Source: Timonella sp031979385
GTDB lineage: Bacteria > Actinomycetota > Actinomycetes > Actinomycetales > Cellulomonadaceae
Direction: 5' to 3'
NCBI GenBank assembly: GCA_031979385.1
Contig: DALZEF010000005.1
Location: 1-64,000, forward strand
Length of the DNA stretch: 64,000 nt
Both the position numbers and the translations under genes were made by a program. A model generated the notes under the pieces. It was not told where the DNA came from. It made no database searches and saw only the letters and a program-made list of their open reading frames with translations. This document shows positions 53,918 to 62,712 of the stretch, one piece after another. Positions within the stretch are counted from its first letter, which is position 1. Each line of letters starts with the position of its first letter.

Positions 53918-53931
53918 AGATCGTCGCCAAT
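53918..53931 (+). repeat. TCGTCG motif, copy 10
   Basis: AGATCGTCGCCAAT, immediately after a GGCTGGAAACAGCC mini-hairpin. It lies about 105 bp upstream of poxB on the same strand; another small hairpin (GTGATTCC/GGAATCAC) follows at 53940. Confidence 0.5.
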
Positions 53932-54035
53932 TGGTATCCGTGATTCCCTTCGGAATCACACCGTCATCGGCCCTGAACATGCGGTACACGCATATCCGCG
54001 TAAGGATGGAATGACGGACTATCTAAGGGAGTGAC

Positions 54036-55802
54036 ATGGCTAAGAAGGCTACAGAAACCGTTGCTGACCTGCTCGTAAGCCAGATTGTCGCGGCTGGCGC
54101 GAAGCACATCTACGGAATCGTCGGGGACAGTCTCAACCCAATCGTTGACGCTGTACGACGCGCCCAGAAGGACGGCCAAGACATCCGCTGGGTTCAGGTG
54201 CGGCACGAAGAGGTCGCGGCGTTCGCAGCTGCCGCCGAAGCTGAACTGACCGGGCGGCTGGCTGTATGCGCTGGGTCCTGTGGCCCCGGAAACCTCCACC
54301 TCATCAACGGACTGTACGACGCCAACAGGTCGCGGGTTCCCGTGCTTGCTATCGCAAGCCACATCCCAAGCAACCAGATCGGAACCGGCTTCTTCCAAGA
54401 GACGCATCCTGACCGGCTCTTCACCGAATGCTCCGTGTACTCAGAGATGATCTCCAGCGCACAGCAGGCTACACGCGTCGTTCCCTCAGCGATCCGGCAC
54501 GCGTTCTCCGGTCCCGGCGTCGCCGTACTCACCATTCCGGGAGACGTAGCGAGCCTTGAAGCACCGGTCAGCGCGCCAAACATCGACTTCAATCCGGCCA
54601 CGCCACGGATCATCCCATCCCCCGAACAGTTGATGACGCTCGCACAGGCCATCAACGACGCACAGAAGATCACCATCTTCGCGGGCGCAGGGGTGCGCGG
54701 CGCGCACGCCGAGGTGATCGAGTTGGCCGACCGCATTGCAGCCCCGGTCGGACACTCGCTGCGTGGAAAGGAATGGATCCAGTACGACAATCCATTCGAT
54801 GTGGGCATGTCTGGTCTGCTCGGCTACGGGTCATGCTTCGAAGCGATGCACAACTGTGACCTCGTGCTGCTCCTTGGAACCGACTTCCCCTACGATCAGT
54901 TCCTTCCCGACGACATCCCCACCGCCCAGATCGACATCGATCCTCGGCACCTCGGGCGACGCACCCGACTGGACGTCGCCGTGGTCGGTGATGTCCGTGA
55001 AACCATCCGGGAACTGCTGCCACTCCTCGAACCAGCGGGTTCGCGTCGCTTCCTCGACTCGATGCGCAAGAAGCACCTCAAGGCGATGAAGGGGGTCGTT
55101 GGGGCGTATAAGGGGAAGAACGCCGAAGACCTCGTGCCCATCCATCCCGAATACGCGGCCGATGTCCTAGACCAGATTGCCAGCGACGACGCCGTGTTCA
55201 CGGTGGATACCGGCATGTGCAACGTGTGGGCATCGCGCTATATCACTCCCAATGGCAGACGCCGCGTGATCGGGTCGTTCCTGCACGGGTCCATGGCCAA
55301 CGCGATGCCACATGCGATTGGAGCGGCGCTCGCCGACCCAGAACGTCAGGTAGTCGCGATGTGCGGGGATGGTGGGCTATCCATGCTGCTCGGCGATCTG
55401 CTGACCATCAAGCAGTACGATCTCCCAGTCAAGATAGTGGTGTTCAACAATTCCACGCTCGGTATGGTGCGCCTTGAGATGCTGGTGGACGGTCTGCCGT
55501 CGTTTGGGACGGACTCCGTTGAGGTTGACTACGCCGCCGTGGCTGCCGCACTGGGGATTCACTCCGTGCGGGTCGAGGAACCGGCAGGACTCGAGGACGC
55601 TCTGCGGTCCAGTTTCGCAACCTCCGGCCCAGCGCTCATTGACATTGTGACCGACCCCCACGCACTCTCCATGCCACCCACCATCACCGCTGGACAGGTC
55701 GCTGGCTTCACCATTGCGATGAGCAAGGAAGTGCTCGGTGGTGGTCTCGGTGAGGTCGTGGCCATGGCTCGGTCGAACCTCCGCAACGTGCCCCGTCCAT
55801 AG
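54036..55802 (+). CDS. poxB: Pyruvate dehydrogenase (quinone), PoxB type
   Basis: Thiamine- and FAD-dependent enzyme that converts pyruvate to acetate and CO2, passing electrons to the quinone pool. 588 aa. The PYR domain has the catalytic Glu in RHEEVAAFAAAAEAELTG and GSCGPGNLHLINGLYDA. The FAD/TPP central domain follows, and the PP domain has GDGGLSMLLGDL...NNSTLGMV. The C-terminus (GGLGEVVAMARSNLRNVPRP) probably includes the membrane-binding segment. The ribosome site AAGGGAG is ideal. Single-gene unit. Acetolactate synthase is unlikely because of the PoxB-specific IPSNQIGTGFFQE stretch. Confidence 0.93.
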   Translation: MAKKATETVADLLVSQIVAAGAKHIYGIVGDSLNPIVDAVRRAQKDGQDIRWVQVRHEEVAAFAAAAEAELTGRLAVCAGSCGPGNLHLINGLYDANRSRVPVLAIASHIPSNQIGTGFFQETHPDRLFTECSVYSEMISSAQQATRVVPSAIRHAFSGPGVAVLTIPGDVASLEAPVSAPNIDFNPATPRIIPSPEQLMTLAQAINDAQKITIFAGAGVRGAHAEVIELADRIAAPVGHSLRGKEWIQYDNPFDVGMSGLLGYGSCFEAMHNCDLVLLLGTDFPYDQFLPDDIPTAQIDIDPRHLGRRTRLDVAVVGDVRETIRELLPLLEPAGSRRFLDSMRKKHLKAMKGVVGAYKGKNAEDLVPIHPEYAADVLDQIASDDAVFTVDTGMCNVWASRYITPNGRRRVIGSFLHGSMANAMPHAIGAALADPERQVVAMCGDGGLSMLLGDLLTIKQYDLPVKIVVFNNSTLGMVRLEMLVDGLPSFGTDSVEVDYAAVAAALGIHSVRVEEPAGLEDALRSSFATSGPALIDIVTDPHALSMPPTITAGQVAGFTIAMSKEVLGGGLGEVVAMARSNLRNVPRP

Positions 55803-55847
55803 TGTCCTCCCGCTGCCTGTGTACGGTGTTGCCTTGGTTGCGCCCAG

Positions 55848-55919
55848 GTCGATGGGGCATTTTTCATCCGAATACATATCCTTAAAAGAGTGGATCCGGA
55901 CGAAAAACACCCCATCGAC
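55848..55919. repeat. Palindromic element, family A copy 3
   Basis: Best copy of the family: 23-bp arms (GTCGATGGGGCATTTTTC... and near-complement) with only three mismatches, 46 bp after the poxB stop. A likely terminator given the T-run. Confidence 0.65.
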
Positions 55920-56057
55920 CGTAGACGGCTCATGCGCAAGGGCTAGGATAAACGGACATACCTCGCAAACATGAGGAGTTGACGGGGCTAAATCCCATTC
56001 TGGTGCAAAGTCCCCATACATTGACCGTTTCCACGGACCGCCCCGCGCCACTAGGCT

Positions 56058-57356
56058 ATGCATATGCTCACCTCCACTGATGCTGCCGCCGCCCGGCAAT
56101 TCAGCGTTTCCCTACGCGACGCCGTTGACATCGCACAGGTTGACCTATTCATGGACCGCCTCGTGGCAACGCTGTCGCACTATGAACGCCAGGGCAAATT
56201 CCTGCAAGGCGGAATCACCGCCGAAGAACTTACCTCGCTGGAGTTCGAATCATCATCAGGCCAGGGATACAGCCGCAGTTCCGTCGAACACATCCGCCAG
56301 AGCGCTATCGAGTCGCTTCGCTTCTACGAGGTTTCGATCTCGGGCGGTTCCGCGTTCAAGCGTCCGCACACCAAAGTCAACCGCGTCAAGCAGGTTGCGC
56401 CCCATGTCTCGCTGAGTAGACGCGACAGTTCTCATGCCGCCGGGTCGGCAGCCGCCTCGTCCAGGCGCGCTGCGCACCCCTACGAAACTCCTGCAAATAA
56501 CTTCCGTCCTCCGGCTACAGCCACGAGGGCTGCGGGCAGCACCATTGAGGCACTCGGTTTCGAGGTGCCCGTCCTTGAGGACACGATCTCCGCGCCCATC
56601 CGCAGGCCAGAGGCTGTCGAGGTACAGGTGTCACGACAGGAAGAACCAGCACTGTTTACCTCTGAGATCGCTCAGGTCCTCTACGAGGGTGCCGCCCCCT
56701 CAACCAACGAGGTGTACTCGGCTCCTCTCGCCCCGAACACCTACCACGGGTTCGGAGCACAAACCACGCCGATGACCTCTCCAGCGCCTGTCCAAGCTCC
56801 GACGGTCCAGCGTAGTCAGGCGTCGCCGGTGTCCGCCTCATCTGCTCCGTCGCCAGTTCGCACGTCTCAGACTCGACCCGTGGGTGCGCCGGCTACTGAC
56901 AATGGCCCCGTCCCGCAGGCAGCGCCAACTGGCCAGCCCGTTGGCTACCAGGGCTCCACGACACAGACGGTCTCCTCCTCGATCGCTCCAGCACGCAGCG
57001 TCCCCATGCGTGTGGCATCTCAACAGGTACAGCGATCGGCTCCCCAAACGCAGGTCCCGCAGGTTCCATCTGCTGGCGCGACATCACCACGAGTGCGTCC
57101 TTCTCAGACTCCAGTTCGTTCTGCGCGCTCGGCACCGGGCTCCGAGTCAGGTGAACCAGCAACACTCGACGTGAACGAGGTACTTGAGTTGCTTACCAAT
57201 GCGGTTGCAACCAAGAAGGCTCTTGCGCAGCGCTCACCGTCAACGCATTCGGCCGGGGGCACGATTCGAGTCAACACCCGCTCCGGACCACTTGAGATCA
57301 CGGCGGTCCGGTTACACAGCAACGGGCAGGTCTATTTCGAGACCCGCGACGCCTAG
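56058..57356 (+). CDS. DivIVA-like low-complexity protein
   Basis: Unrecognised cytoplasmic protein, 432 aa. The N-terminal 110 or so residues look like a DivIVA-type lipid-binding/coiled-coil start (DIAQVDLFMDRLVATLSHYE), with two short helical repeats. From about 130 to 360 it is disordered, rich in Ser, Pro, Thr, Gln and Ala. A compact C-terminal region (LDVNEVLELLTNAVATKKAL ... SGPLEITAVRLHSNGQ) follows. It ends 3 nt past the convergent VIT remnant's stop. The DivIVA likeness suggests cell division or polar localisation (inference). No ribosome site visible before ATG 56058. Confidence 0.7.
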   Translation: MHMLTSTDAAAARQFSVSLRDAVDIAQVDLFMDRLVATLSHYERQGKFLQGGITAEELTSLEFESSSGQGYSRSSVEHIRQSAIESLRFYEVSISGGSAFKRPHTKVNRVKQVAPHVSLSRRDSSHAAGSAAASSRRAAHPYETPANNFRPPATATRAAGSTIEALGFEVPVLEDTISAPIRRPEAVEVQVSRQEEPALFTSEIAQVLYEGAAPSTNEVYSAPLAPNTYHGFGAQTTPMTSPAPVQAPTVQRSQASPVSASSAPSPVRTSQTRPVGAPATDNGPVPQAAPTGQPVGYQGSTTQTVSSSIAPARSVPMRVASQQVQRSAPQTQVPQVPSAGATSPRVRPSQTPVRSARSAPGSESGEPATLDVNEVLELLTNAVATKKALAQRSPSTHSAGGTIRVNTRSGPLEITAVRLHSNGQVYFETRDA

Positions 57357-58010
57357 GCGCCACCTCCGAACGCCAGGCCCAAAGCGTAGGTCGCTGCCGC
57401 GGCACCCAGGCCTATGGCAAGTTGTCGCAGTGCCCGTCTCATCGGGGACGAACCTGACAGAACACCCACACAGACGCCAGTCAGCAGGAGTGCTATCCCC
57501 ACCAGACTCGTGGAGAGCGCCACGGCGACATACTGCTGCGCCCCGAACAGGAACGGGACAATCGGTATGAACGCACCTGAAGCAAAGAAGAGGAAACTCG
57601 ACAGCGCCGCGCCCCACGGTGTTCCAATCGCCTCGTGCTCAGCCGCATCGATGTCCTCGGCCAAGATCGACCCGTGCGTGTAGTCCGCAAGAACACTCGC
57701 GGCATGGTCAAGGGCTTCCTGCTCACTCATGCTCCGATACCCAGGATGAGGGCTAGGTTCGAGACCAATCCGTCATTCGCGCCGAAGACCGCAGCCCGGA
57801 AGGTTCCGGACATGCGTCGACGGCTACGCGTGGCCAAGCCTCGAACGACCTCGCCGTGAATCCGCTCATCTGCGAGCATATTGGCAGGTGCAGCAGGCTC
57901 ATCGGCATATTCGGTTCGGGCCTCCGCCTGCTGTGCGAGTGCGAGCACAAACACGCCGCCAAAACGGCGCGCCAAGACCGCGAGCGCCCGGGTACCGACG
58001 AATCGTCGCT
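57353..58010 (-). pseudogene. Decayed VIT1/CCC1-family transporter
   Basis: Two partial minus-strand frames of one VIT1/CCC1 (Fe/Mn transporter) gene. The first carries ARRFGGVFVLALAQQAEAR, the ADERIHGEVVRGLA stretch and GTFRAAVFGANDGLVSNLAL, then stops at LGIGA. The second begins MSEQEALDHAASV, contains DAAEHEAIGTPWGAALSSFL and the last helices. In intact proteins about 60-75 residues, including the middle helices, lie between them. Here TGA and ATG overlap (57727-57730). The N-terminal rubrerythrin-like domain is also missing. An internal deletion plus N-terminal loss is the simplest reading; two coupled half-proteins are less likely. Confidence 0.75.
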
Positions 58011-58170
58011 GGAAGAAGTTGAACGGTGAGGCACCATGAAGGCCTACCCCATGATCGAGGAATTGACCTGACCCTCATTCTCCCAGCTCTTATGGGAAAT
58101 TGCTGAAGGAATTGTGAAGAAGTACTCAGCAACGAGCGGTGAGGAAGTTGAGCAGGAAAGATAGAACATC

Positions 58171-60384
58171 ATGCCTGTTCCACACAAGATCGCCGACGCC
58201 CCGATCTCACCGCAGCGAAATGATGCCGTACCGGTTAAGGCGGCACCGGGACCGCTTCGGGCGGACATTCAAGCTTTACGGGCTCTCGCGGTTGTGGCCG
58301 TTGTCATCTACCACTTTTGGCCCGACGTTCTTCCAGCAGGGTTTGTGGGCGTGGACATCTTCTTCGTCATCTCCGGTTTCCTCATCACGGGGCATCTGCT
58401 GCGCGAGGCGCAGCAGCGTGGACGCATTGGTTTCGCCAGGTTCTATGCCAAGCGCATCAAACGTATCCTCCCCTCGGCCTATGTCACGGCGTTCATCACG
58501 CTGGTGTGTGCTGTGGTGCTGCTTCCGACCAATCTGATTCGTGGTGCGGCACATGACGCGATAGCGTCTGTCATCTACCTACAGAACATCAACCTGGCCA
58601 ACGCCTCGGTGGACTACCTCAACGACGGTGCCGCTAACAGCCTGTTCAACCATTTTTGGTCGTTGTCTGTCGAGGAGCAGTTCTACATTCTCGTTCCGCT
58701 GCTCGTGGCAGGTTTTCTGGTTGTCCTCCGTAGACGACAGGTTGATGTCTCGCAGCGCATCCGCGTGTGGCTGCTTGTCGCCCTCAGCATCTTGATCGTG
58801 GTGAGCCTTGCGCATTCCACGGCGCTCGTATCGACTGGCAACGCGGCAGCCTATTTCCTGCCCAGCACCCGGTTCTGGGAGTTGGCGCTCGGTGCGCTCT
58901 TGGCTGTGTGGGGCCGTTCGGCGCGGACGCCTCAGGCATCCACTCTCGCCTGGTGTGCTGGCTGGGTGTTGCTCGGATGGTCGTTGTTCTTCACGCCGGT
59001 CTCGTTCTTCCCTGGTATCGGCGCGATTCCCGCGACGCTTGGCTGCGCACTGGTGATCTATTCGCGACGAGCTCTCACTTCGGGTTTTCTTGACCAGTTT
59101 GTGGGTGGATGGGTTGTGCAGGGGTTGGGGAACATTTCGTACACCCTGTATCTCACGCATTGGCCAGTTCTATTGTTTGCGGGTTTCCGCATGGTCGAGC
59201 GGAACCTGCTGGTGGACGTTTTACTCGTGCTGGGGTCGGTCCTTGGGGCGGTCGTGCTGTACCGCGGGGTTGACCGGCCACTTTCTCGGCTGCCGATGTC
59301 ATCGCAGAACATTCGTCGTACCCTGTGGGCTGGACTGATCGGGTCGCTGGCCGTTATCGCTGTTGCCGTCATCGTGGACCGTGTCGCAGTAGCTCACGAA
59401 TCATCCTTGGAGCGAGAGGCACAGGTTCTCATCGAGACCGCAGGCGACCGAGTTGGAGCGCAGTCCCTGCCTGCCACACCTGATCCTTGGGATACTGATC
59501 CCTCGGAACCTATCGACCAGTCCGGTTCCAGCGAACTTGAACCTGGCTCACTCTCCTATCCGGCATTCCTGGCCGATGCTCCCACCGCCCTCGTGCCCGA
59601 GCCAGCGCAAGCCCGCGACATCCTGCCGACCGGTGCCGAAGGACGCTGCAAATCGACCATCAGTGCAGACCACACGCCGGTTTGCGAGTTCGGAAACCCT
59701 GATGCCTCATCCACGATTGCCCTGGTCGGCGATTCGCACATTGAGCACTACCTGCCCGCGTTCGAAGAGATCGTGGCACGCAATCATGACGTTCGCATCA
59801 TCACCTACTTCCATGCGAGTTGCCCATTCAGCACAGCGGTGCGCGTTTCCGATGATCAACGCGGGCGCCCCTGCCAGAAGGCCAACGAACAAACCATGGC
59901 GAGCCTGCTGGCAGATCCAGCTATCGATATCGTGGTCACGTCCAATCGCACGGCGCTTCCGTTCCTCTCGGACCCTGATGTTCCCAAGCCAGCAGAAGGT
60001 CTTGCGGAAAGCTGGAACATGCTCATCGAACACGGAATACCCGTTGTCGTACTCAAGGACAGTCCGGGAATGCGTCCAGGCGATGAAACCACGTTCTGCG
60101 TCATCAACAACCGCATCGCTCCCGAGAAGTGCAGCGTTCCCCTCGTTGAGGCCCTGCCTGTTGATCACCAGGTCGAGGCAGCCGGTCTAGTCCCCGAGGT
60201 CAGGTTTGTCGATACGACTCCGTGGTTCTGTGCCGCAGATGAATGTCCCGCGGTCATCAACAACGTACTTGTATTCCGCGACGATCAACATATCTCGGTG
60301 CACTACGCGCAGTCTCTACACCAACACGTCTGGGACGCTGTCGAACCGGCCCTCGCGGAAAAACATGGCAGGCTAGAGTCATGA
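58171..60384 (+). CDS. Acyltransferase-3/SGNH fusion protein
   Basis: O-acetyltransferase of the OafA/YrhL type, 737 aa. The N-terminal acyltransferase-3 membrane domain (about 30-400, ten helices) has DIQALRALAVVAVVIYHFWP with the key His and VDIFFVISGFLITGHLL. The C-terminal SGNH domain (about 470-735) has the nucleophile Ser in VGDSHIEHYLPA and the Asp/His pair in FRDDQHISVHYAQSL. Such fusions O-acetylate cell-wall or exopolysaccharide sugars. The stop overlaps the next gene's ATG (ATGA). Confidence 0.92.
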   Translation: MPVPHKIADAPISPQRNDAVPVKAAPGPLRADIQALRALAVVAVVIYHFWPDVLPAGFVGVDIFFVISGFLITGHLLREAQQRGRIGFARFYAKRIKRILPSAYVTAFITLVCAVVLLPTNLIRGAAHDAIASVIYLQNINLANASVDYLNDGAANSLFNHFWSLSVEEQFYILVPLLVAGFLVVLRRRQVDVSQRIRVWLLVALSILIVVSLAHSTALVSTGNAAAYFLPSTRFWELALGALLAVWGRSARTPQASTLAWCAGWVLLGWSLFFTPVSFFPGIGAIPATLGCALVIYSRRALTSGFLDQFVGGWVVQGLGNISYTLYLTHWPVLLFAGFRMVERNLLVDVLLVLGSVLGAVVLYRGVDRPLSRLPMSSQNIRRTLWAGLIGSLAVIAVAVIVDRVAVAHESSLEREAQVLIETAGDRVGAQSLPATPDPWDTDPSEPIDQSGSSELEPGSLSYPAFLADAPTALVPEPAQARDILPTGAEGRCKSTISADHTPVCEFGNPDASSTIALVGDSHIEHYLPAFEEIVARNHDVRIITYFHASCPFSTAVRVSDDQRGRPCQKANEQTMASLLADPAIDIVVTSNRTALPFLSDPDVPKPAEGLAESWNMLIEHGIPVVVLKDSPGMRPGDETTFCVINNRIAPEKCSVPLVEALPVDHQVEAAGLVPEVRFVDTTPWFCAADECPAVINNVLVFRDDQHISVHYAQSLHQHVWDAVEPALAEKHGRLES

Positions 60385-60737
60385 CACGGATCGATGAGTT
60401 CACCGCAGCAGTACGGGCCTTCTCCCAAGAAAGAGATTGGGAGAAGTTCCAAGATCCCAAATCACTCGTGCTCGCGCTCACCGGCGAAGTCGGTGAAGTC
60501 GCCGAACTGCTCCAGTGGGTCCGCGAGGCTGACCTCCCGGCTGAGTTCGCCTCGCCTGAACGCAAGGAGCGTATCGGCGATGAACTCGCTGACGTATTCA
60601 TCTACCTTGTACGGCTCGCCGATGTGCTCGGGGTGGATCTTGGGGCTGCGGCCGAGGCCAAACTCGCACGCAACCGCGAACGTTTCCCCACCACAGGCCC
60701 GGACAACGTCACCGGCAGGCTCGTCTCCAAGCAGTAG
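60381..60737 (+). CDS. MazG-like nucleotide pyrophosphohydrolase
   Basis: Small all-alpha NTP pyrophosphatase, 118 aa, probably hydrolysing non-canonical or excess (d)NTPs. The metal-binding motif is LTGEVGEVAELLQW ... RIGDELADVFIYLVRLAD (E-x-x-E ... E-x-x-D). The length fits the iMazG/RS21-C6 group. ATG 60381 overlaps the acyltransferase stop as ATGA, so translation is coupled although the functions seem unrelated. Confidence 0.92.
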   Translation: MTRIDEFTAAVRAFSQERDWEKFQDPKSLVLALTGEVGEVAELLQWVREADLPAEFASPERKERIGDELADVFIYLVRLADVLGVDLGAAAEAKLARNRERFPTTGPDNVTGRLVSKQ

Positions 60738-60833
60738 AGTGCCTATTTCGGTGCGAACTCCCGTTCGTTTCGTTCCGCCAGTGGTCTGCTTCGCAAAACA
60801 GTTACCCTCTGCTGCGCGCTACTTTGCCCGTAA

Positions 60834-60944
60834 CTAGTCCTTGTCTGAACGGTTGAAACTGTTCAGGTGCACGATCGCGGCAACAAGCCCACCCCACAGT
60901 AGGACGGTCGATGCAATCAGCATGATGATGGCGCTGGCGTTCAT
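60834..60944 (-). CDS. metS: MetS, small subunit of NSS methionine/alanine importer
   Basis: A 36-aa protein, one membrane helix: MNASAIIMLIASTVLLWGGL, then a short hydrophilic tail ending NRSDKD. Short proteins of this kind follow MetP in corynebacteria, where both are needed for methionine uptake. ATG 60944 overlaps the metP stop as ATGA. Confidence 0.85.
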   Translation of the reverse strand: MNASAIIMLIASTVLLWGGLVAAIVHLNSFNRSDKD

Positions 60945-62584
60945 CGTTCGGTTCCTTCACTGTCATGCGTGGTGTTCTCTGCGTTTCCCGGTGTCACGTG
61001 GGATTGCCCGGCTACGCCCGTTGATGTGGCAGCCCCCGCGTGGATCCGCTCACCCATGATCTCTGGTTCAGGTACGAACTGGTCCGGCGATTCCTTCCAC
61101 CGAATCGCCGTGAAGACGAGCGTGAGCACGATCATGAGGATGATGGCACCCCAGCCGAACAGTGCGTTGAACCAGGCAGGATAACCGCCGTAAGGCTCTC
61201 GCAGGACATTGACCACCTCGGTCACGAACATGGCCAGCAGCACGAGTGGGATGATGACTCCGACAAGCGCCATCCACACCTTGCCCACCTTGAACGATGA
61301 GTACGCATTGAGGTGGTCTCGCAGCACCGGCAACATCTTCAATCCGAGCAGCAGGCCGAGCATGATGACCGCGGAGCCGACGATTCCAACCTCGTTAGCC
61401 CATTTATCGACTGTATCCAGAGCGTGCAGGCCCTCAGTACGTGCAAAGATGCCAAGGGAGAACAGCGCCGAGACAGCGCCAACGATCAGTGCTGCCTTAC
61501 GCGGGTTCCACCCGAACTTGTCTTGGAAGCTGGCCGACACCACCTGAAGCAACGAGATGAGCGATGTCAACCCGGCCAGCACAAGCGAGGCAAAGAACAG
61601 GAATCCAAAGATTTGCCCACCCGGCATCTGAGAGACGATCGCTGGGAAGGTCACGAATGACAACAACACGCCTTTGATTCCCTCGAGGTCCGCTATCTGT
61701 ACGCCCTGCTGCTGGGCCATGAATCCGAGCGTCGAGAACACACCAATACCGGCCAAAACCTCGAACGAGGAATTCGCAAACCCCACCACGAGCCCTGGAC
61801 CGGTCAGGTTGTCCCGCTTCTTGATGTATGAGGAGTAGGTGATCATGATGCCGAACGCGATCGACAGTGAGAAGAAGATGTGCGCATATGCTGCGAGCCA
61901 GACCCTCGGTTCAGCGAGCGCTGCCCAGTTTGGGGTGAAGAAGGCGTTGAGACCATCCACGGCCCCTGGCAGGAACAGGCCGCGCACGACGAGCGTGCCA
62001 AAGAGAATCACGAGCAGGGGAATGAAGATGACGTTGGCTCTCTCAAGACCTTTTTGCACACCGGAGGCGAGGATGAACAGCGTGACCGCCCATACCGCGA
62101 GAAGCACCCACACGATGGGTCCCACGAACTCAACGGTCGTTCCAGGCGTCTCGGTCAGGTGCAGGAAGTCACCCACGAAGAACCCGGCAGGGTCGTCTCC
62201 CCATCTGAGGTCTAACGAAAAGAACGCGAAACTCGCGGCCCAGGCGATGATGACCGCGTAGTACAGGATGATCACGAAACAGATCGTGGTTTGGAACCAG
62301 CCAAGCCATTCCAGACGCTTGCGAATGCGTCTGAACACTGTAGGTGGCGCACCCCGGTACCTGTTCCCAAGTGCGTAGTCCACGAACAGGATCGGCAGCC
62401 CTGCGGTCAGCATCGCAATCAGATAGGGGAGCAGGAAGGCCCCTCCACCGTTCTCGTAGGCGACTCCCGGGAAACGCCAGATGTTTCCCAGTCCGACCGC
62501 CGAACCAATCGCAGCGAAGATAAAGCCTGCCTGGCCACTCCAAACTTCCCGCTGTCTAGTCGGTGCGCTACTGCCCTCAGTCAT
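60941..62584 (-). CDS. metP: NSS-family amino acid transporter, MetP-like
   Basis: Sodium-dependent transporter, 547 aa, with 11-12 helices of the LeuT fold. The Na-binding start FIFAAIGSAVGLGNIWRFPG and GGGAFLLPYLIAM are diagnostic. ATG 62584 follows GGAGGA; 7 further upstream residues lack a site. The presence of the metS gene downstream, overlapping by 4 nt, points to methionine or alanine import, as in MetPS of Corynebacterium (established there). Confidence 0.92.
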   Translation of the reverse strand: MTEGSSAPTRQREVWSGQAGFIFAAIGSAVGLGNIWRFPGVAYENGGGAFLLPYLIAMLTAGLPILFVDYALGNRYRGAPPTVFRRIRKRLEWLGWFQTTICFVIILYYAVIIAWAASFAFFSLDLRWGDDPAGFFVGDFLHLTETPGTTVEFVGPIVWVLLAVWAVTLFILASGVQKGLERANVIFIPLLVILFGTLVVRGLFLPGAVDGLNAFFTPNWAALAEPRVWLAAYAHIFFSLSIAFGIMITYSSYIKKRDNLTGPGLVVGFANSSFEVLAGIGVFSTLGFMAQQQGVQIADLEGIKGVLLSFVTFPAIVSQMPGGQIFGFLFFASLVLAGLTSLISLLQVVSASFQDKFGWNPRKAALIVGAVSALFSLGIFARTEGLHALDTVDKWANEVGIVGSAVIMLGLLLGLKMLPVLRDHLNAYSSFKVGKVWMALVGVIIPLVLLAMFVTEVVNVLREPYGGYPAWFNALFGWGAIILMIVLTLVFTAIRWKESPDQFVPEPEIMGERIHAGAATSTGVAGQSHVTPGNAENTTHDSEGTER

Positions 62585-62712
62585 TTGTCCTCCATGTCTG
62601 CCCACTTATCTAGGGTGCATCACTGCATGGTTTTACGCGACTGCAAGTAGATATACATCTCAGCGTGCAAAGACGAGCACCGTGCTCAACAATCCGCTAC
62701 CAGCGCATCTGG

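Noticed and set aside
58047..58070. Short leader-like open frame before the acyltransferase gene
   Set aside because: Only about 12 codons, with no attenuator-like structure or conserved residues; likely chance.
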